64,000 nt of DNA from Physella acuta (GCF_028476545.1 NW_026731918.1:122501-186500); one strand, 5' to 3'. Positions 1-11,474 are shown, counted from the first letter of the stretch. Translations and numbers: made by a program. Notes: generated by a model not told the origin, from the letters alone.

Positions 1-870
1 ACACAATTACAAATACAAGCGAAAACAAAAACCTAACAACAAACCCAACCACAACCACAAACACCAATACAAACACAAAGAAAAAACAAACAAAAAAGCA
101 AACGAAAACAAAAACCTAACCACAAACCCAACCACAACCACAAACACCAATACAAACACAAAGAAAAAAAAACAAAAAAGCAAACGAAAACAAACCAAAT
201 CCAAACAGAAAACCAACAACAAACACAAACCCAAAGAAAAAAACACAAATGAAAAAGCAAACGAAAACAAACCAAATCCAAACGCAAAACCAACCACAAA
301 CACAAATACAAACACAAACCCAAAGAAAAAACACAAACGAAAAAAGAAAGAACAAAAACGAACCAAAACGCAACCGCAAACCAACCTAAACACAAAGAAA
401 ACACTAACACGTACATAAACGCAAAGTGCTCACAGTCTAGGCCGGGGCGGAATCGCCTGTTTCAGCTTAATAAACAACTATAGTACCCCAACTTATTCAT
501 AGTCTTTTGCACTCACTTAAACGAACGAATGCGCCAAACCAAACACGGGAGGCCCGGGGCCCCAAATAGCACCCTGTCTGGGCACCAGAGGACGCCCGGA
601 TTCGATTCACTTAAAGACTATAGTAACATTTCTTATCCATACTCTATCGCACTGTTTAAAGCGAAATTATGCACCATAGCGCTCACAGGATAGCCCAGAG
701 CGCCAAATTGAACCCTGGTGGGGCGCCGGCGGACGCGCCTGTTTCAATTTAATGAACAATTATAATAATCCAAGCTTAACCGTAAAATACTTACAACATT
801 TGCACTTGATCAATCCCCGCTAATTATGTAATTTTTTTTTCCCAACACCAAAACATAGTAGTAAAAAGTA
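1..870. repeat. A/C-rich arm of a large inverted-repeat element
   Basis: Positions 1-415 are built almost only of A and C, in short irregular repeats of phrases such as AACCCAACCACAACCACAA. Positions 420-780 hold degenerate modules of roughly 130-150 bp with phrases like GTGCTCACAG and GGACGCGCCTGTTTCA. The same blocks recur at 59100-59690 and 60160-60750, and in inverted form at 4700-5250. Long apparent reading frames through the A/C tract are low-complexity artefacts. The element probably starts left of the window. Its superfamily is not recognised. Confidence 0.8.
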
Positions 871-3800
871 AATTCTTTTCCACTAATGCAATGTTTTGTA
901 AAGGGAAGTAATTGTGTTTTCCTAATTTATCAAAGGGAAGTAAGTGCTAAAGGACTAAATATAAATAATTTTCAGACATAATTAGAATTTTTGTAAAAGA
1001 TGATATTTTTAAAAAATTGTGTTTAATGAACATGCCGACAATTATTACTATCAGTTTGAAAAATGAAAATTATTTCCCAACACTTTCAATAGTAATTTTT
1101 TAACTCATAAATTTAGACTATGAGCACGATAATAATCTAACACTTAAATCCATCAAAGTATGTCCACGACAAACAAACTTATTACATGTTACATACAGAA
1201 TTGAGCTTTATATATTAGAAAATATATATAACAAAAGCTGCTGGGTAGTGTGTCAGTCCTTCCTTGTCTTTAATTTTTAAAGCAAGAAGAAAATGTGGTC
1301 TTTATTCTCAAGGTAATCTCATAATTCGGTTGTTATCCATCAATCAACTTTCAGCACTCAAGTACATTTAATAATACAATATCTTGTAAACAGTACATAC
1401 TGCCTTAATTTTTTTGGTTGTTGAAAAGTTTATATCCGCTTGCATACTTGATGAAAGAGCATTAAGAAGATATTGCATACGCCCACATTGTTAACTTGTG
1501 TATAACTGCTCAATGCAAATAATATACTCTAGAGTAAATAAAATTAATAAATAAATTATGGCAGGGGAGGTAATTTAAAGGGAAATCATGGTAATACTTA
1601 ATTTGTTATCTAAGTTTATAATTAATTTCCAATTTGATTTATAGAGATTAAAGGTTTAGTACTATGTTACTATGGTAACTAATAGCTCCATCTTAATGAT
1701 CAATAAGAATTTGTTTTTAATAATTCTTGCAGATTTAAGAGCAACAGTTACGTATATTTTAGTAAAAGATTATGATATTTGAAATTACCAATGTTGTGGT
1801 TTTTGTGACTGAATTGAAATGAAAACTACAAACATAAATAAATTGGCTGGGATAATACAGTTACATCACAGGCTTTGTTCATATAGAATTCACTTTAAAT
1901 GTAGAATTTACAATTAAGGTCAACGCCAGAATCAAGTATATCAGTGTGAAATAATAACCTATAATAGGTGGGTAAGTTACTTCCCTTAGTCCCATCGGGG
2001 AAAAAATGCTTTTTATTTGTTTGTTTTGATGTTGGAAAAAACATAATCATATAATACATGGATTGATAAAGGGCAATGTGGTAGGTAAAACGGGTATTTT
2101 AAATACTACCTTGTATTTATTGTATAGACTGAACGTAATTCTTTTCCACTAATGCAATGTTTTGTAAAGGGAAGTAATTGTGTTTTCCTAATTTATCAAA
2201 GGGAAGTAAGTGCTAAAGGACTAAATATAAATAATTTTCAGACATAATTAGAATTTTTGTAAAAGATGATATTTTTAAAAAATTGTGTTTAATGAACATG
2301 CCGACAATTATTACTATCAGTTTGAAAAATGAAAATTATTTCCCAACACTTTCAATAGTAATTTTTTAACTCATAAATTTAGACTATGAGCACGATAATA
2401 ATCTAACACTTAAATCCATCAAAGTATGTCCACGACAAACAAACTTATTACATGTTACATACAGAATTGAGCTTTATATATTAGAAAATATATATAACAA
2501 AAGCTGCTGGGTAGTGTGTCAGTCCTTCCTTGTCTTTAATTTTTAAAGCAAGAAGAAAATGTGGTCTTTATTCTCAAGGTAATCTCATAATTCGGTTGTT
2601 ATCCATCAATCAACTTTCAGCACTCAAGTACATTTAATAATACAATATCTTGTAAACAGTACATACTGCCTTAATTTTTTTGGTTGTTGAAAAGTTTATA
2701 TCCGCTTGCATACTTGATGAAAGAGCATTAAGAAGATATTGCATACGCCCACATTGTTAACTTGTGTATAACTGCTCAATGCAAATAATATACTCTAGAG
2801 TAAATAAAATTAATAAATAAATTATGGCAGGGGAGGTAATTTAAAGGGAAATCATGGTAATACTTAATTTGTTATCTAAGTTTATAATTAATTTCCAATT
2901 TGATTTATAGAGATTAAAGGTTTAGTACTATGTTACTATGGTAACTAATAGCTCCATCTTAATGATCAATAAGAATTTGTTTTTAATAATTCTTGCAGAT
3001 TTAAGAGCAACAGTTACGTATATTTTAGTAAAAGATTATGATATTTGAAATTACCAATGTTGTGGTTTTTGTGACTGAATTGAAATGAAAACTACAAACA
3101 TAAATAAATTGGCTGGGATAATACAGTTACATCACAGGCTTTGTTCATATAGAATTCACTTTAAATGTAGAATTTACAATTAAGGTCAACGCCAGAATCA
3201 AGTATATCAGTGTGAAATAATAACCTATAATAGGTGGGTAAGTTACTTCCCTTAGTCCCATCGGGGAAAAAATGCTTTTTATTTGTTTGTTTTGATGTTG
3301 GAAAAAACATAATCATATAATACATGGATTGATAAAGGGCAATGTGGTAGGTAAAACGGGTATTTTAAATACTACCTTGTATTTATTGTATAGACTGAAC
3401 GTAATTCTTTTCCACTAATGCAATGTTTTGTAAAGGGAAGTAATTGTGTTTTCCTAATTTATCAAAGGGAAGTAAGTGCTAAAGGACTAAATATAAATAA
3501 TTTTCAGACATAATTAGAATTTTTGTAAAAGATGATATTTTTAAAAAATTGTGTTTAATGAACATGCCGACAATTATTACTATCAGTTTGAAAAATGAAA
3601 ATTATTTCCCAACACTTTCAATAGTAATTTTTTAACTCATAAATTTAGACTATGAGCACGATAATAATCTAACACTTAAATCCATCAAAGTATGTCCACG
3701 ACAAACAAACTTATTACATGTTACATACAGAATTGAGCTTTATATATTAGAAAATATATATAACAAAAGCTGCTGGGTAGTGTGTCAGTCCTTCCTTGTC

Positions 3801-4668
3801 TTTAATTTTTAAAGCAAGAAGAAAATGTGGTCTTTATTCTCAAGGTAATCTCATAATTCGGTTGTTATCCATCAATCAACTTTCAGCACTCAAGTACATT
3901 TAATAATACAATATCTTGTAAACAGTACATACTGCCTTAATTTTTTTGGTTGTTGAAAAGTTTATATCCGCTTGCATACTTGATGAAAGAGCATTAAGAA
4001 GATATTGCATACGCCCACATTGTTAACTTGTGTATAACTGCTCAATGCAAATAATATACTCTAGAGTAAATAAAATTAATAAATAAATTATGGCAGGGGA
4101 GGTAATTTAAAGGGAAATCATGGTAATACTTAATTTGTTATCTAAGTTTATAATTAATTTCCAATTTGATTTATAGAGATTAAAGGTTTAGTACTATGTT
4201 ACTATGGTAACTAATAGCTCCATCTTAATGATCAATAAGAATTTGTTTTTAATAATTCTTGCAGATTTAAGAGCAACAGTTACGTATATTTTAGTAAAAG
4301 ATTATGATATTTGAAATTACCAATGTTGTGGTTTTTGTGACTGAATTGAAATGAAAACTACAAACATAAATAAATTGGCTGGGATAATACAGTTACATCA
4401 CAGGCTTTGTTCATATAGAATTCACTTTAAATGTAGAATTTACAATTAAGGTCAACGCCAGAATCAAGTATATCAGTGTGAAATAATAACCTATAATAGG
4501 TGGGTAAGTTACTTCCCTTAGTCCCATCGGGGAAAAAATACTTTTTATTTGTTTGTTTTGATGTTGGAAAAAACATAATCATATAATACATGGATTGATA
4601 AAGGGCAATGTGGTAGGTAAAACGGGTATTTTAAATACTACCTTGTATTTATTGTATAGACTGAACGT
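871..4668. repeat. Three tandem copies of a 1266-bp unit
   Basis: The units are 871-2136, 2137-3402 and 3403-4668, each exactly 1266 bp, starting AATTCTTTTCC and ending GACTGAACGT. By eye the only difference I found is G to A at 4540 in the third copy. The unit is AT-rich and has no coding potential. A diverged partial version of its first 350 bp is present at 59725-60050 and 60788-61110, so the sequence belongs to a dispersed family. Such high identity means recent amplification, gene conversion or an assembly artefact. Confidence 0.95.
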
Positions 4669-5250
4669 ACTGTTTACAAATTATCATGTTCCATCAATAA
4701 CAGTTTAGAAGCTGTTCCTAAATGTCCTCTATGTTAACTTATATCTTTCTACTTGCAGATAAGATGTGAGTATTATAGTCATTCAAATTTAATCAGGCGC
4801 GTCCACCGGGTGCTATTACCCACCCCAGGCCTTCCTGTAAGCGATATGGTGCTTACGTTAGTTTTAAAAGGTACGATAGACTAAGGATAAAAGGGTTACT
4901 GTAGAATTTCACTAAATCAAATCCAGGTCGTCCTCCAGAGCCCCAAACAGGGAGCTATTTGGCACCTTCCCATGAGCGCTATGGCGCCTACGTTCAGTTT
5001 AGTAAGTTCAATAGAATATGGATAAGATGGGGTATTATATTATAGTCGTTTAATAAGTTTAATCAGACAGTTCCAACGGCGCCCTAGGACTATACTTTAA
5101 GCACTATGCGTTTATGTTTGAATTTAAGTTTGTATATATGTTGTGCGTTATTGTTTGTCTTTAAGTTTGCGTGTGTTTGACTTTGTGTTGGCGTTTATGT
5201 TTTTGGTTGGTTGTGGTTAGCGTTGGCACAAAAAGATATATTTTCTAAAT
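4669..5250. repeat. Inverted arm matching the left arm of the element
   Basis: This stretch carries the left-arm modules in reverse complement: GCGCTATGGCGCCTACGTT near 4976, TAATCAGGCGCGTCCACCGG near 4790, then a T/G-rich tract at 5150-5225 ending GGTTGGTTGTGGTTAGCG, the complement of the A/C-rich phrases at 1-415. With 1-870 it brackets the tandem units, giving a large foldback-like structure. Confidence 0.7.
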
Positions 5251-5900
5251 ATTCTTCTTACTAAACACAAAATGCCATGGTCCTTTACAGATAGGTTTTT
5301 CACAGAAGTCAGTGCAGGGCCTGGTCGGGATGGCTAGTCTTTTATAAACAGATGCCAAAGGCAATCAAATATAAAGTAGTCTGATAAACTTGATAAAGTA
5401 AATAATGTAACAGTATGGGAAAAGGACTAGAAAAATCTCACTGAAGCAACACATTTTAGATATTGATGGAGTCAACAAGGATGACCAAGTAAAAGAAGGA
5501 GACCCGAAAAAACAAATAGCGCAATGGGAAAAGAGAAATTCCACAAATCATTTGTTAATACCTGTATTCATATTTGTCATCAAAATATTTATCTGAATAA
5601 GATATTTGATCTTGAGGCATTATGTTGAAATACCAGCTTGTCAGGATTAATCACTCAAAATCCTGAAAGTTAAAAGATAGAAGCAAGGTTAATTAATCAT
5701 TTTCTTAACACAAATTTATACAATAATTGATTTCTCATAATACCAAGTTTTATCTTGCAATGCATTATAAGCAATTTTAGAATGGAATCTTGCAACTACT
5801 CATTATTGCTAAAATATAACTTGTTTGTTATTTTTTGTTGCTTTTAACAAAACATTCATTTTTTCATTCATATTATGGTGGGGGAAATATATAATGCTTA
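5251..5900. other. Unassigned AT-rich stretch
   Basis: I see no coding exon, tRNA box or terminal repeat here. It separates the inverted-repeat element from the SINE. Confidence 0.5.
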
Positions 5901-5911
5901 TATTGTTAGAT

Positions 5912-6170
5912 TGGGACAGAGTGGCTTAGCAGTAGAGAGCTGCACTGCTAACCCATAAGTATCAAGTTCGAATCCGGGTTGAAGTCAGTAGACCGTCCGT
6001 GAGTCCACCCAACTCTGATGGGTACCTAACTCATGTTAAGGAAAGTAAAGGCGGCTGGACATAGTGCTGACCCCACTATCTCTTCATATGCCGAGGTCAC
6101 AGAAACAAGTGAATACTTCACTTGCCTCATAGACCGTCAGGTTTGAAAGTGAAACTTTACTTTATTTTTA
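5912..6170 (+). mobile_element. tRNA-derived SINE, full-length copy
   Basis: The head is tRNA-like, with an A-box-like segment near 5918-5932 and a B box GTTCGAATCC at 5966-5975. It is followed by a central domain (GGAAAGTAAAGGCGGCTGG near 6041) and a tail ending GTCAGGTTTGAAAGTGAAAC. It is flanked by TATTGTTAGAT (5901-5911) and TACTGTTAGAT (6171-6181), an 11-bp target duplication with one mismatch, as expected for LINE-driven insertion. Related copies are at 44557-44735 and, as a short reversed fragment, at 46150-46192. Confidence 0.85.
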
Positions 6171-6181
6171 TACTGTTAGAT

Positions 6182-6751
6182 AGGTTGGTGGGGTTCACTC
6201 ACTAAGTTGGGATTCTTTTCTCTATTATTACTTTCCTTCTTAAATGTGAACAAACTAGAAGTCTTCACACATATAGCCTACATCTGTGACTAGGACGAGA
6301 TCATTCTTAATTGCGTGCATTCAATAAAACTCTAAGATCAGCTTGATACACAACATTTAATTATTATACATCCGATGATTGAATACAATAGGATTAACGT
6401 CACTACACAATACATTTGTTGCCTACACCTACAGTTCAATGCTCCCTACAACTATTGTCACTACACTGTTTCCTAACTCTACACTGGTCTACGTCCATTT
6501 TCTTCCATGGTTCAACCCCCAACTGACTACCCTCAACGGTCTCCTAACCCTCACTGTCCTAACTTCTTTGTCTTCCCCCATCAAGCCTAACCTAATTTGT
6601 ATATCACCACAGTTCTGGGGTACCTGATTAAAAATGTCAAACCCAGCTAATAAACTTCCCTGGCTTTCCCAGTCCTCCCCCCAACTAAGATCACCCAGGT
6701 CAATTAGATACGTGAGTGCTACACCTACCCCATGGATGATGTTGTCCATAA
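6182..6751. other. Unassigned stretch
   Basis: Pyrimidine-rich and unremarkable. Short reading frames at 6379-6627 and 6634-6855 have no recognisable domain and are probably chance. Confidence 0.4.
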
Positions 6752-7655
6752 TCTATATATTACTACAACTCAAGTTTGTTTACATGTTTGTATTTTTTTT
6801 ATTTTTTTTTTTGTTTGTCTGTTGGGTTTCAGGAGAGAATCTTCACTATGTGTAGAACTGTAAAATACGTATTTAGGTAGTGAATAATGTTCTTTTTGAC
6901 CAAACTGTTAATCACAAATTATATTTTAAAAAACTTTAATTTATTGATATATTCGTTGGTAGATACACCACTTTAATTATCAAGTTCAGAACAATGACTT
7001 TACTTACTTATAGTGACGTCTAATGATTTATTTACTCTTTATAACAATAATGGCAGCTTCCATCGAAGATTTTGCTGTCCATTCAAAAGTTTAACGCATT
7101 ATAAAGCTAATTTTCTGTCGGCAATAGCTTTAACCATATGTCTGTTTGATATTTTTATTAGGTTCCAACACTATTATCAATTTTCAAAGTTCTTCTAATT
7201 TGAGTATACAATAAATTTCTCTAGATCTACTGATAAGCTGTCGGACGAAGGGAAAGTCAATCCTAGTCCTAGATCTAAAATCTAGGCCAAACCAAAATTA
7301 ATTAGTTAAAAATAAAATCAAATATAAAAACACAAATTATTGAGTTTCTTTATTAAACTACTTTAGTCCTTACATATTTGATATACATCTTTGCTTTTTA
7401 GCTTCAAGGATCTTCAAATTTGAGAATTCAAGGGATTTATCTAATAGGAAGAGCCTAGATAGCTGAGATGGTAGTGTAATAGTTACCATGCGGGTGGCAC
7501 CGGTTCAAGACACATCATGTCGATGTTAAATTTTTTTTTCAATTTTTTTTTATAGATGTGAATGATAAAGTGGCCTATCTGAACTTGGCGGGACACAGGG
7601 CAGGTGAAGTAGAGTTAACCTATTTCTGTGTCCTCAGCACATATTCAATGTTGCG
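6752..7655 (+). mobile_element. Helitron-like non-autonomous element, 3'-truncated copy
   Basis: It begins with TC after an A (A|TCTATATATTACTAC), then AACTCAAGTTTGTTTACATG. It shares long blocks with the copies at 35875-37941 and 37942-38821, for example TAGTGACGT near 7011 and ACTTGGCGGGACACAGGGCA near 7583. The hairpin plus CTAG terminus found in the other two copies is not seen here, so the 3' end is lost near 7655. No helicase or Rep coding sequence is present. Confidence 0.6.
7455..7515 (+). repeat. tRNA-like module inside the Helitron-like copy
   Basis: TAGCTGAGATGG fits a pol III A box, and GGTTCAAGAC about 30 nt further on fits a B box. The equivalent position of the longer copy (37375-37425) carries a decayed version. 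It does not fold as a complete tRNA by eye, so I call it a captured tRNA-derived module rather than a gene. Confidence 0.5.
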
Positions 7656-7959
7656 AGACGCCGCACCGCCTACACCGTGTTATAAACACTATATAACCAC
7701 CGCAATTCGTCTGCTATACAAGGTGTTCAAAACATTCATCAAAAGAATATTAAGTCATAGCCGCGAACACCACCTTACATTTATTAAAGAATAAGGATTT
7801 TTTACAGCAATTTCTCAGTTTTCAAAAAATAAAAGCTAAATTTTAAAAATATAAACAACTTTGTTTTTATGCTTATAATTGCAATTATTATCAAACTTTC
7901 ACACATGAATTGATAAAGAATGTCTATTTGGAAATATTACTTATTATCTAATTTTAATA
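7656..7959. other. Unassigned AT-rich stretch
   Basis: Nothing recognisable beyond the end of the Helitron-like copy. Confidence 0.4.
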
Positions 7960-8330
7960 TTTTTCAGGCAAACTGCCTTCGGGCATTTGTCACAAGTGTC
8001 CATTTGGGAAATCGGCCTTCAGGCAAACGGCATTCGGGCAAGTGTCTTCCGGGAAAAATGTCCGCCTCCCGTTTTGTCGTGGGTCATAATGATGGGAGAT
8101 GTTTTATCAAGAGCCAAATCGACTAGAGACTATAAGTGGGGAGCCTAAAAAACGGGAGCCTTATTGACAGGAGCCATTTTGTTGCTAGCCTACATAACGG
8201 GAGCCCATTGGTCGGGAACCTAAATGACAGGAGCCTATTTGTAATGAGACTGTATGATAGAATCCATTTGTCACTAGCCCTGTTGACGGGTCAATTTGAA
8301 AGGGCTCTTATGTTGGGGCCGTTTTGTAGT
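7960..8330. repeat. Cluster of short degenerate direct repeats, probable transposon end
   Basis: Two kinds of about 20-bp motif follow each other. At 7965-8070 variants of GGCAAACGGCATTCGGGCAA repeat. At 8130-8330 variants of ACGGGAGCCTATTTGTC repeat about nine times. The closing phrase GGGGCCGTTTTGTAG resembles 57590-57625. Such arrays are typical of subterminal regions of DNA transposons, but I cannot name the family. Confidence 0.55.
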
Positions 8331-8820
8331 TGGCAAATAAGTATTAGTAATGAATTTAATACTTATGTATTACATATTCAGAAAGTGCAAATCAACTTAC
8401 GATTCAAATGTAATGTAAAGATTTTAGAAATATGTGCGCATGTTGTGTAGGTATGTATGACACACGTACAAATATTTATAATAAAGTATGTAGATTTAAA
8501 TCTATAATACTTATAATATTTAATAGCATGTTCCAACCTTTTTGGTTTCCATTGTGTCTTTTTACAAGCTTTTATTTAACTCACTTCCTCTGTCTGTCGT
8601 AAGTCGACAGTCTGTCGTCAGTCTAGATCGCAACGTAGGAGTGAAAATTCGGACAGTTCTACTTGACCGATACGATTCACAGTTGGCACGTGGGTCAAGA
8701 CATGAAGACAATGCAATCTGAAACTAAATTTGACTTAATTGGATGCCTAATTAATTTTTTATGAATTAATTAAAATTTGGACCGAATTAGTAGGCATGTC
8801 AATCCAACCACACCACACGC
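8331..8820. other. Unassigned stretch
   Basis: No gene or repeat structure is evident apart from small GTCTGTCGTMAGTC duplications near 8590-8625. Confidence 0.4.
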
Positions 8821-8821
8821 G

Positions 8822-8888
8822 TCATCACTTTCAATAGCTGCGCCATCAGGTTCAATAGCTGCGCCATCACGTTCAATAGACGCGCAAT
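8822..8888. repeat. Short minisatellite, about 21-bp unit
   Basis: Three to four copies of TTCAATAGCTGCGCCATCA-like units. The inverse orientation occurs at 29600-29660 inside the TIR element there, with the same flanking words, so this is part of a dispersed element. A single decayed unit sits near 58325-58350. Confidence 0.75.
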
Positions 8889-8938
8889 GGTTTTTAGTCA
8901 TGTAACACTATTGTAAATAAAACATGTAAAGTACTGAA

Positions 8939-9217
8939 AAAAAAATTTCATAAAAAACGTTTTAATAACAAGCTTTTATGTAATGATGCACTAAAAAGTA
9001 GAAAATAAATTATACGCTACTATTTAAATTACTATAAAGAAAGGCGTGGGTCTCTTCTCAAATATTAATAAAGGTATCCAATAGGTACTAAAGTACTAAA
9101 GTGACCCACGCTTTTCTTTATAGTAATTTAAATAGTAGTGTATAATTTATTTTCTACTTTTTAGTGCATCATTACATAAAAGCTTGTTATTAAAACGTTT
9201 TTTTTATGAAATTTTTT
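8939..9217. repeat. Foldback hairpin with about 114-bp arms
   Basis: The arm 8939-9052 is repeated in inverted orientation at 9103-9217 with few mismatches, around a 50-bp loop. The arm tips are AAATTTCATAAAAAACGTTT and its complement; the inner ends are GGCGTGGGTC and GACCCACGC. A diverged relative is at 51270-51480 in a desaturase intron, and a fragment is near 49895-50010. It is a foldback miniature element. Confidence 0.9.
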
Positions 9218-9574
9218 AAATACTAAATTTAAATTAGCGTGAAATAGCTTAAAGTCGTAGTGAGATTACCCAACTAAAAACGTAACAAAAGTGGAGAGTG
9301 CTGTGCAAAATATTTTATAGTATTTTTACTGATGGTTTATGTTTAGGCCTAGGCTACAAAAAAAAACACAAAAAAACATTCACATTAGGCCTAATATTAT
9401 AGTAATAAACACTCAATATTTAGATCTATTCTTTAGATCTGTAGTTAAATCAAATAAAAATATATTTCTTAGAAAAAATTTGTGACTTTTTTTTTAACCA
9501 AGTGACTACTCTCCCCAACGTCTCCACTTAGTCGGCAAAAGATAGCTCTGCGCATGTGCAGTGACCTATGACTA
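9218..9574. other. Unassigned AT-rich stretch
   Basis: No gene-like features. Confidence 0.4.
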
Positions 9575-9628
9575 AGGTTAGAATTAGGGATAGGATTAGG
9601 GCTAGGGATAGGATTGGTGTTAGGGTTC
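9575..9628 (+). repeat. Degenerate TTAGGG-like interstitial repeat
   Basis: Irregular runs of TTAGGG, ATAGGA and TAGGGC such as TAGGGATAGGATTAGGGCTA. It resembles decayed telomere-like sequence, but the units are imperfect and the tract is only about 54 bp. Confidence 0.45.
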
Positions 9629-9773
9629 TGCGGTTGTAAACACACGTATCTGCAGTACAGTACCAACAAAAACATTGCAGCGATGGAAAGTCGTAGTTTC
9701 TCTCCACTGCGCATGCACATCTTATTCCGACTAGCATCGGCCTTTTTTTAAAGCCTGCCTCCTAAAACTTTTA

Positions 9774-9801
9774 GGCTATTCACAGTCGACTGTGAATAGC
9801 C
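9774..9801. repeat. Perfect 28-bp palindrome
   Basis: The half arm GGCTATTCACAGTC is followed directly by its exact reverse complement. A further copy of the half arm starts at 9811. The same words recur at 11125-11275, so it may be one end of a 1.5-kb element. Confidence 0.85.
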
Positions 9802-9865
9802 GTATTGGCGGGGCTATTCACAGTCTTGACAGTTTTTGATAGATTTAATGTTAAAAATACCCAAC

Positions 9866-9950
9866 TAGACATGAAGATGTGTGGTCTAGTGGTCATGGGG
9901 AGTGACTGTCGTGCTAGTAGGTGTGGGTTCAAATCCATCCAATGCCTTAT
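9866..9950 (+). mobile_element. tRNA-like SINE head
   Basis: TGGTCTAGTGGTCA fits an A box and GGGTTCAAATCC a B box, about 45 nt apart, which suggests a Leu/Ser-type tRNA ancestor with a long variable arm. No intact acceptor stem is visible, so I prefer a tRNA-derived repeat to a functional tRNA. Confidence 0.45.
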
Positions 9951-10463
9951 TGCTATGACTCTTAATGTACGCCTCTTAATCTTATAGTCAAAATATTATT
10001 CGGTTACTTTTTTGTTAATTTTTTTTTCCATTTGTGACGTAATTATTGGCATATCAGCAAAAAAAACCCCAACCCGTAGATTTTAGCTAAGAGAAAAAAC
10101 ACAAACGTGTGTGATGGAAACTGTGAATTATAGCTGATGGAAAAGGACATCCTATTTCACCTGTATTTATTCTATGTGATAATGTGAATTTTAAATGGTA
10201 ATTGATAGTTGAATAGCATTGTGAACAACCAACTAAACTGATGCTTAATTAGTTAAGTATTATTTATTTAAAAATTAGTAGATTTATTATTCTAGTCTAT
10301 AGTATAGTATATATTTAGAGTGCATAATTGATCATCTATGACTTACGTAGACTGTAGCAGATGTCTGATAATGATATGAGCCTAAATGCTAAACTAAACT
10401 TTAACCAACTTTTTTTTAAAAATCCTAACAAAATAAAAATAGCAATGCTCTCTTACTCTCTTA

Positions 10464-11053
10464 GGTAAAACCTTAGTTTAGCGTCAGAAATTATCGGGTA
10501 ATGTTTGTTGAGTTTCGGTAACTAGAGTTACGGTAAACCATGGTTTATTTGACCACTGAAATTGAAATATAAATAAATTGAAAGTCGATTGTAGTAAATT
10601 TATGTTTTAATTTTTTAAGTTTAATCGACAAAAGAAAACAAGAATAAATATAATAGTAGATTTAAATTAGTAGATCTAAAAATAAAAAAAAACAACATAT
10701 AGGCCTAGGCTATTAATATAAATAATGAAGTCAAATGTAATAATTTAATGTTTTTGGCTTGCAGCGGATTTGCGACCATTAATTAATTAGATCTAGCTAG
10801 ATATCTAGCTGCTAGGCCAAGTAAAAAAATCTAGATTACGAAAATAGTAAAAATGATTACAAAAATAAATCTATCAAAATTTTAAACATGCTGTATAAAA
10901 ATAAAAGATGACGCCAAATAAAGTATGGTTTACAGTACTTCCGGTGAATTCCAGAAGTGTGTGACAGACTTTGGCATTGTTTTACTGTTTTTTACTGCTA
11001 TACGTCACTATACGATTTCGGAATAATAACCGACGCTAAACTAAGGTTTTACC
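10464..11053. mobile_element. Miniature TIR element, 590 bp
   Basis: GGTAAAACCTTAGTTTAGCG at the left is matched by its exact complement at the right end. A second inner inverted pair (ACGGTAAACCATGG near 10531, TATGGTTTACAGTAC near 10924) lies inside. Both flanks are CTCTCTTA-like, so the target duplication cannot be measured reliably. No transposase is present. Confidence 0.75.
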
Positions 11054-11104
11054 CTCTCCTCTCTTAATCTATAACTCACTCCCCAGTCACAATAGGCCTA
11101 AATG

Positions 11105-11275
11105 CTTTTATTATTTTAAGATATTATTCACAGTCGTATTTAATACTATTTAACATGAAATGACAGCCGACTGTGAATAGCCGTAATTAAGTATTGGGGC
11201 TATTCAGTCGGCTGGGAATAGCCCCAGCCAATACTGGCTATTCCCAACTGGGAATCGGAATAGCCTTGGCCTTTA
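11105..11275. repeat. Cluster of imperfect palindromes
   Basis: Several hairpin-forming words occur here: CGACTGTGAATAGCC at 11168, GGGGCTATTC paired with GAATAGCCCC around 11197-11225, and GGCTATTCC paired with GGAATAGCC around 11237-11265. They are the same family as the perfect palindrome at 9774 and could be the far end of the same element. Confidence 0.6.
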
Positions 11276-11474
11276 TTAATAAAATATTGTTCATCTATCA
11301 TCTAGATCTAGACTTCTAGAATCTAGATCTATCTGCTCTAGCTCTAGTAATAAAAAAAGTATCTATTCACTATTCAGTCTATTCTATATTAACTAGCTAG
11401 TTGAGTAGTAACTAAGTAACTAGTACTAGATCTAGATTCTAGCTAGATCTAGATCTAGTAGTAGTAGCTAAGCC

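Noticed and set aside
7-416. Long Phe/Leu/Val-rich reading frames on the minus strand at 7-416, 59176-59472 and 60220-60507
   Set aside because: They are translations of the A/C-rich low-complexity block; three overlapping frames are open at once and none has protein-like composition.
5912-5990. Functional tRNA gene
   Set aside because: A and B boxes are present, but the acceptor stem is not formed and the sequence continues into a SINE core with target duplications.
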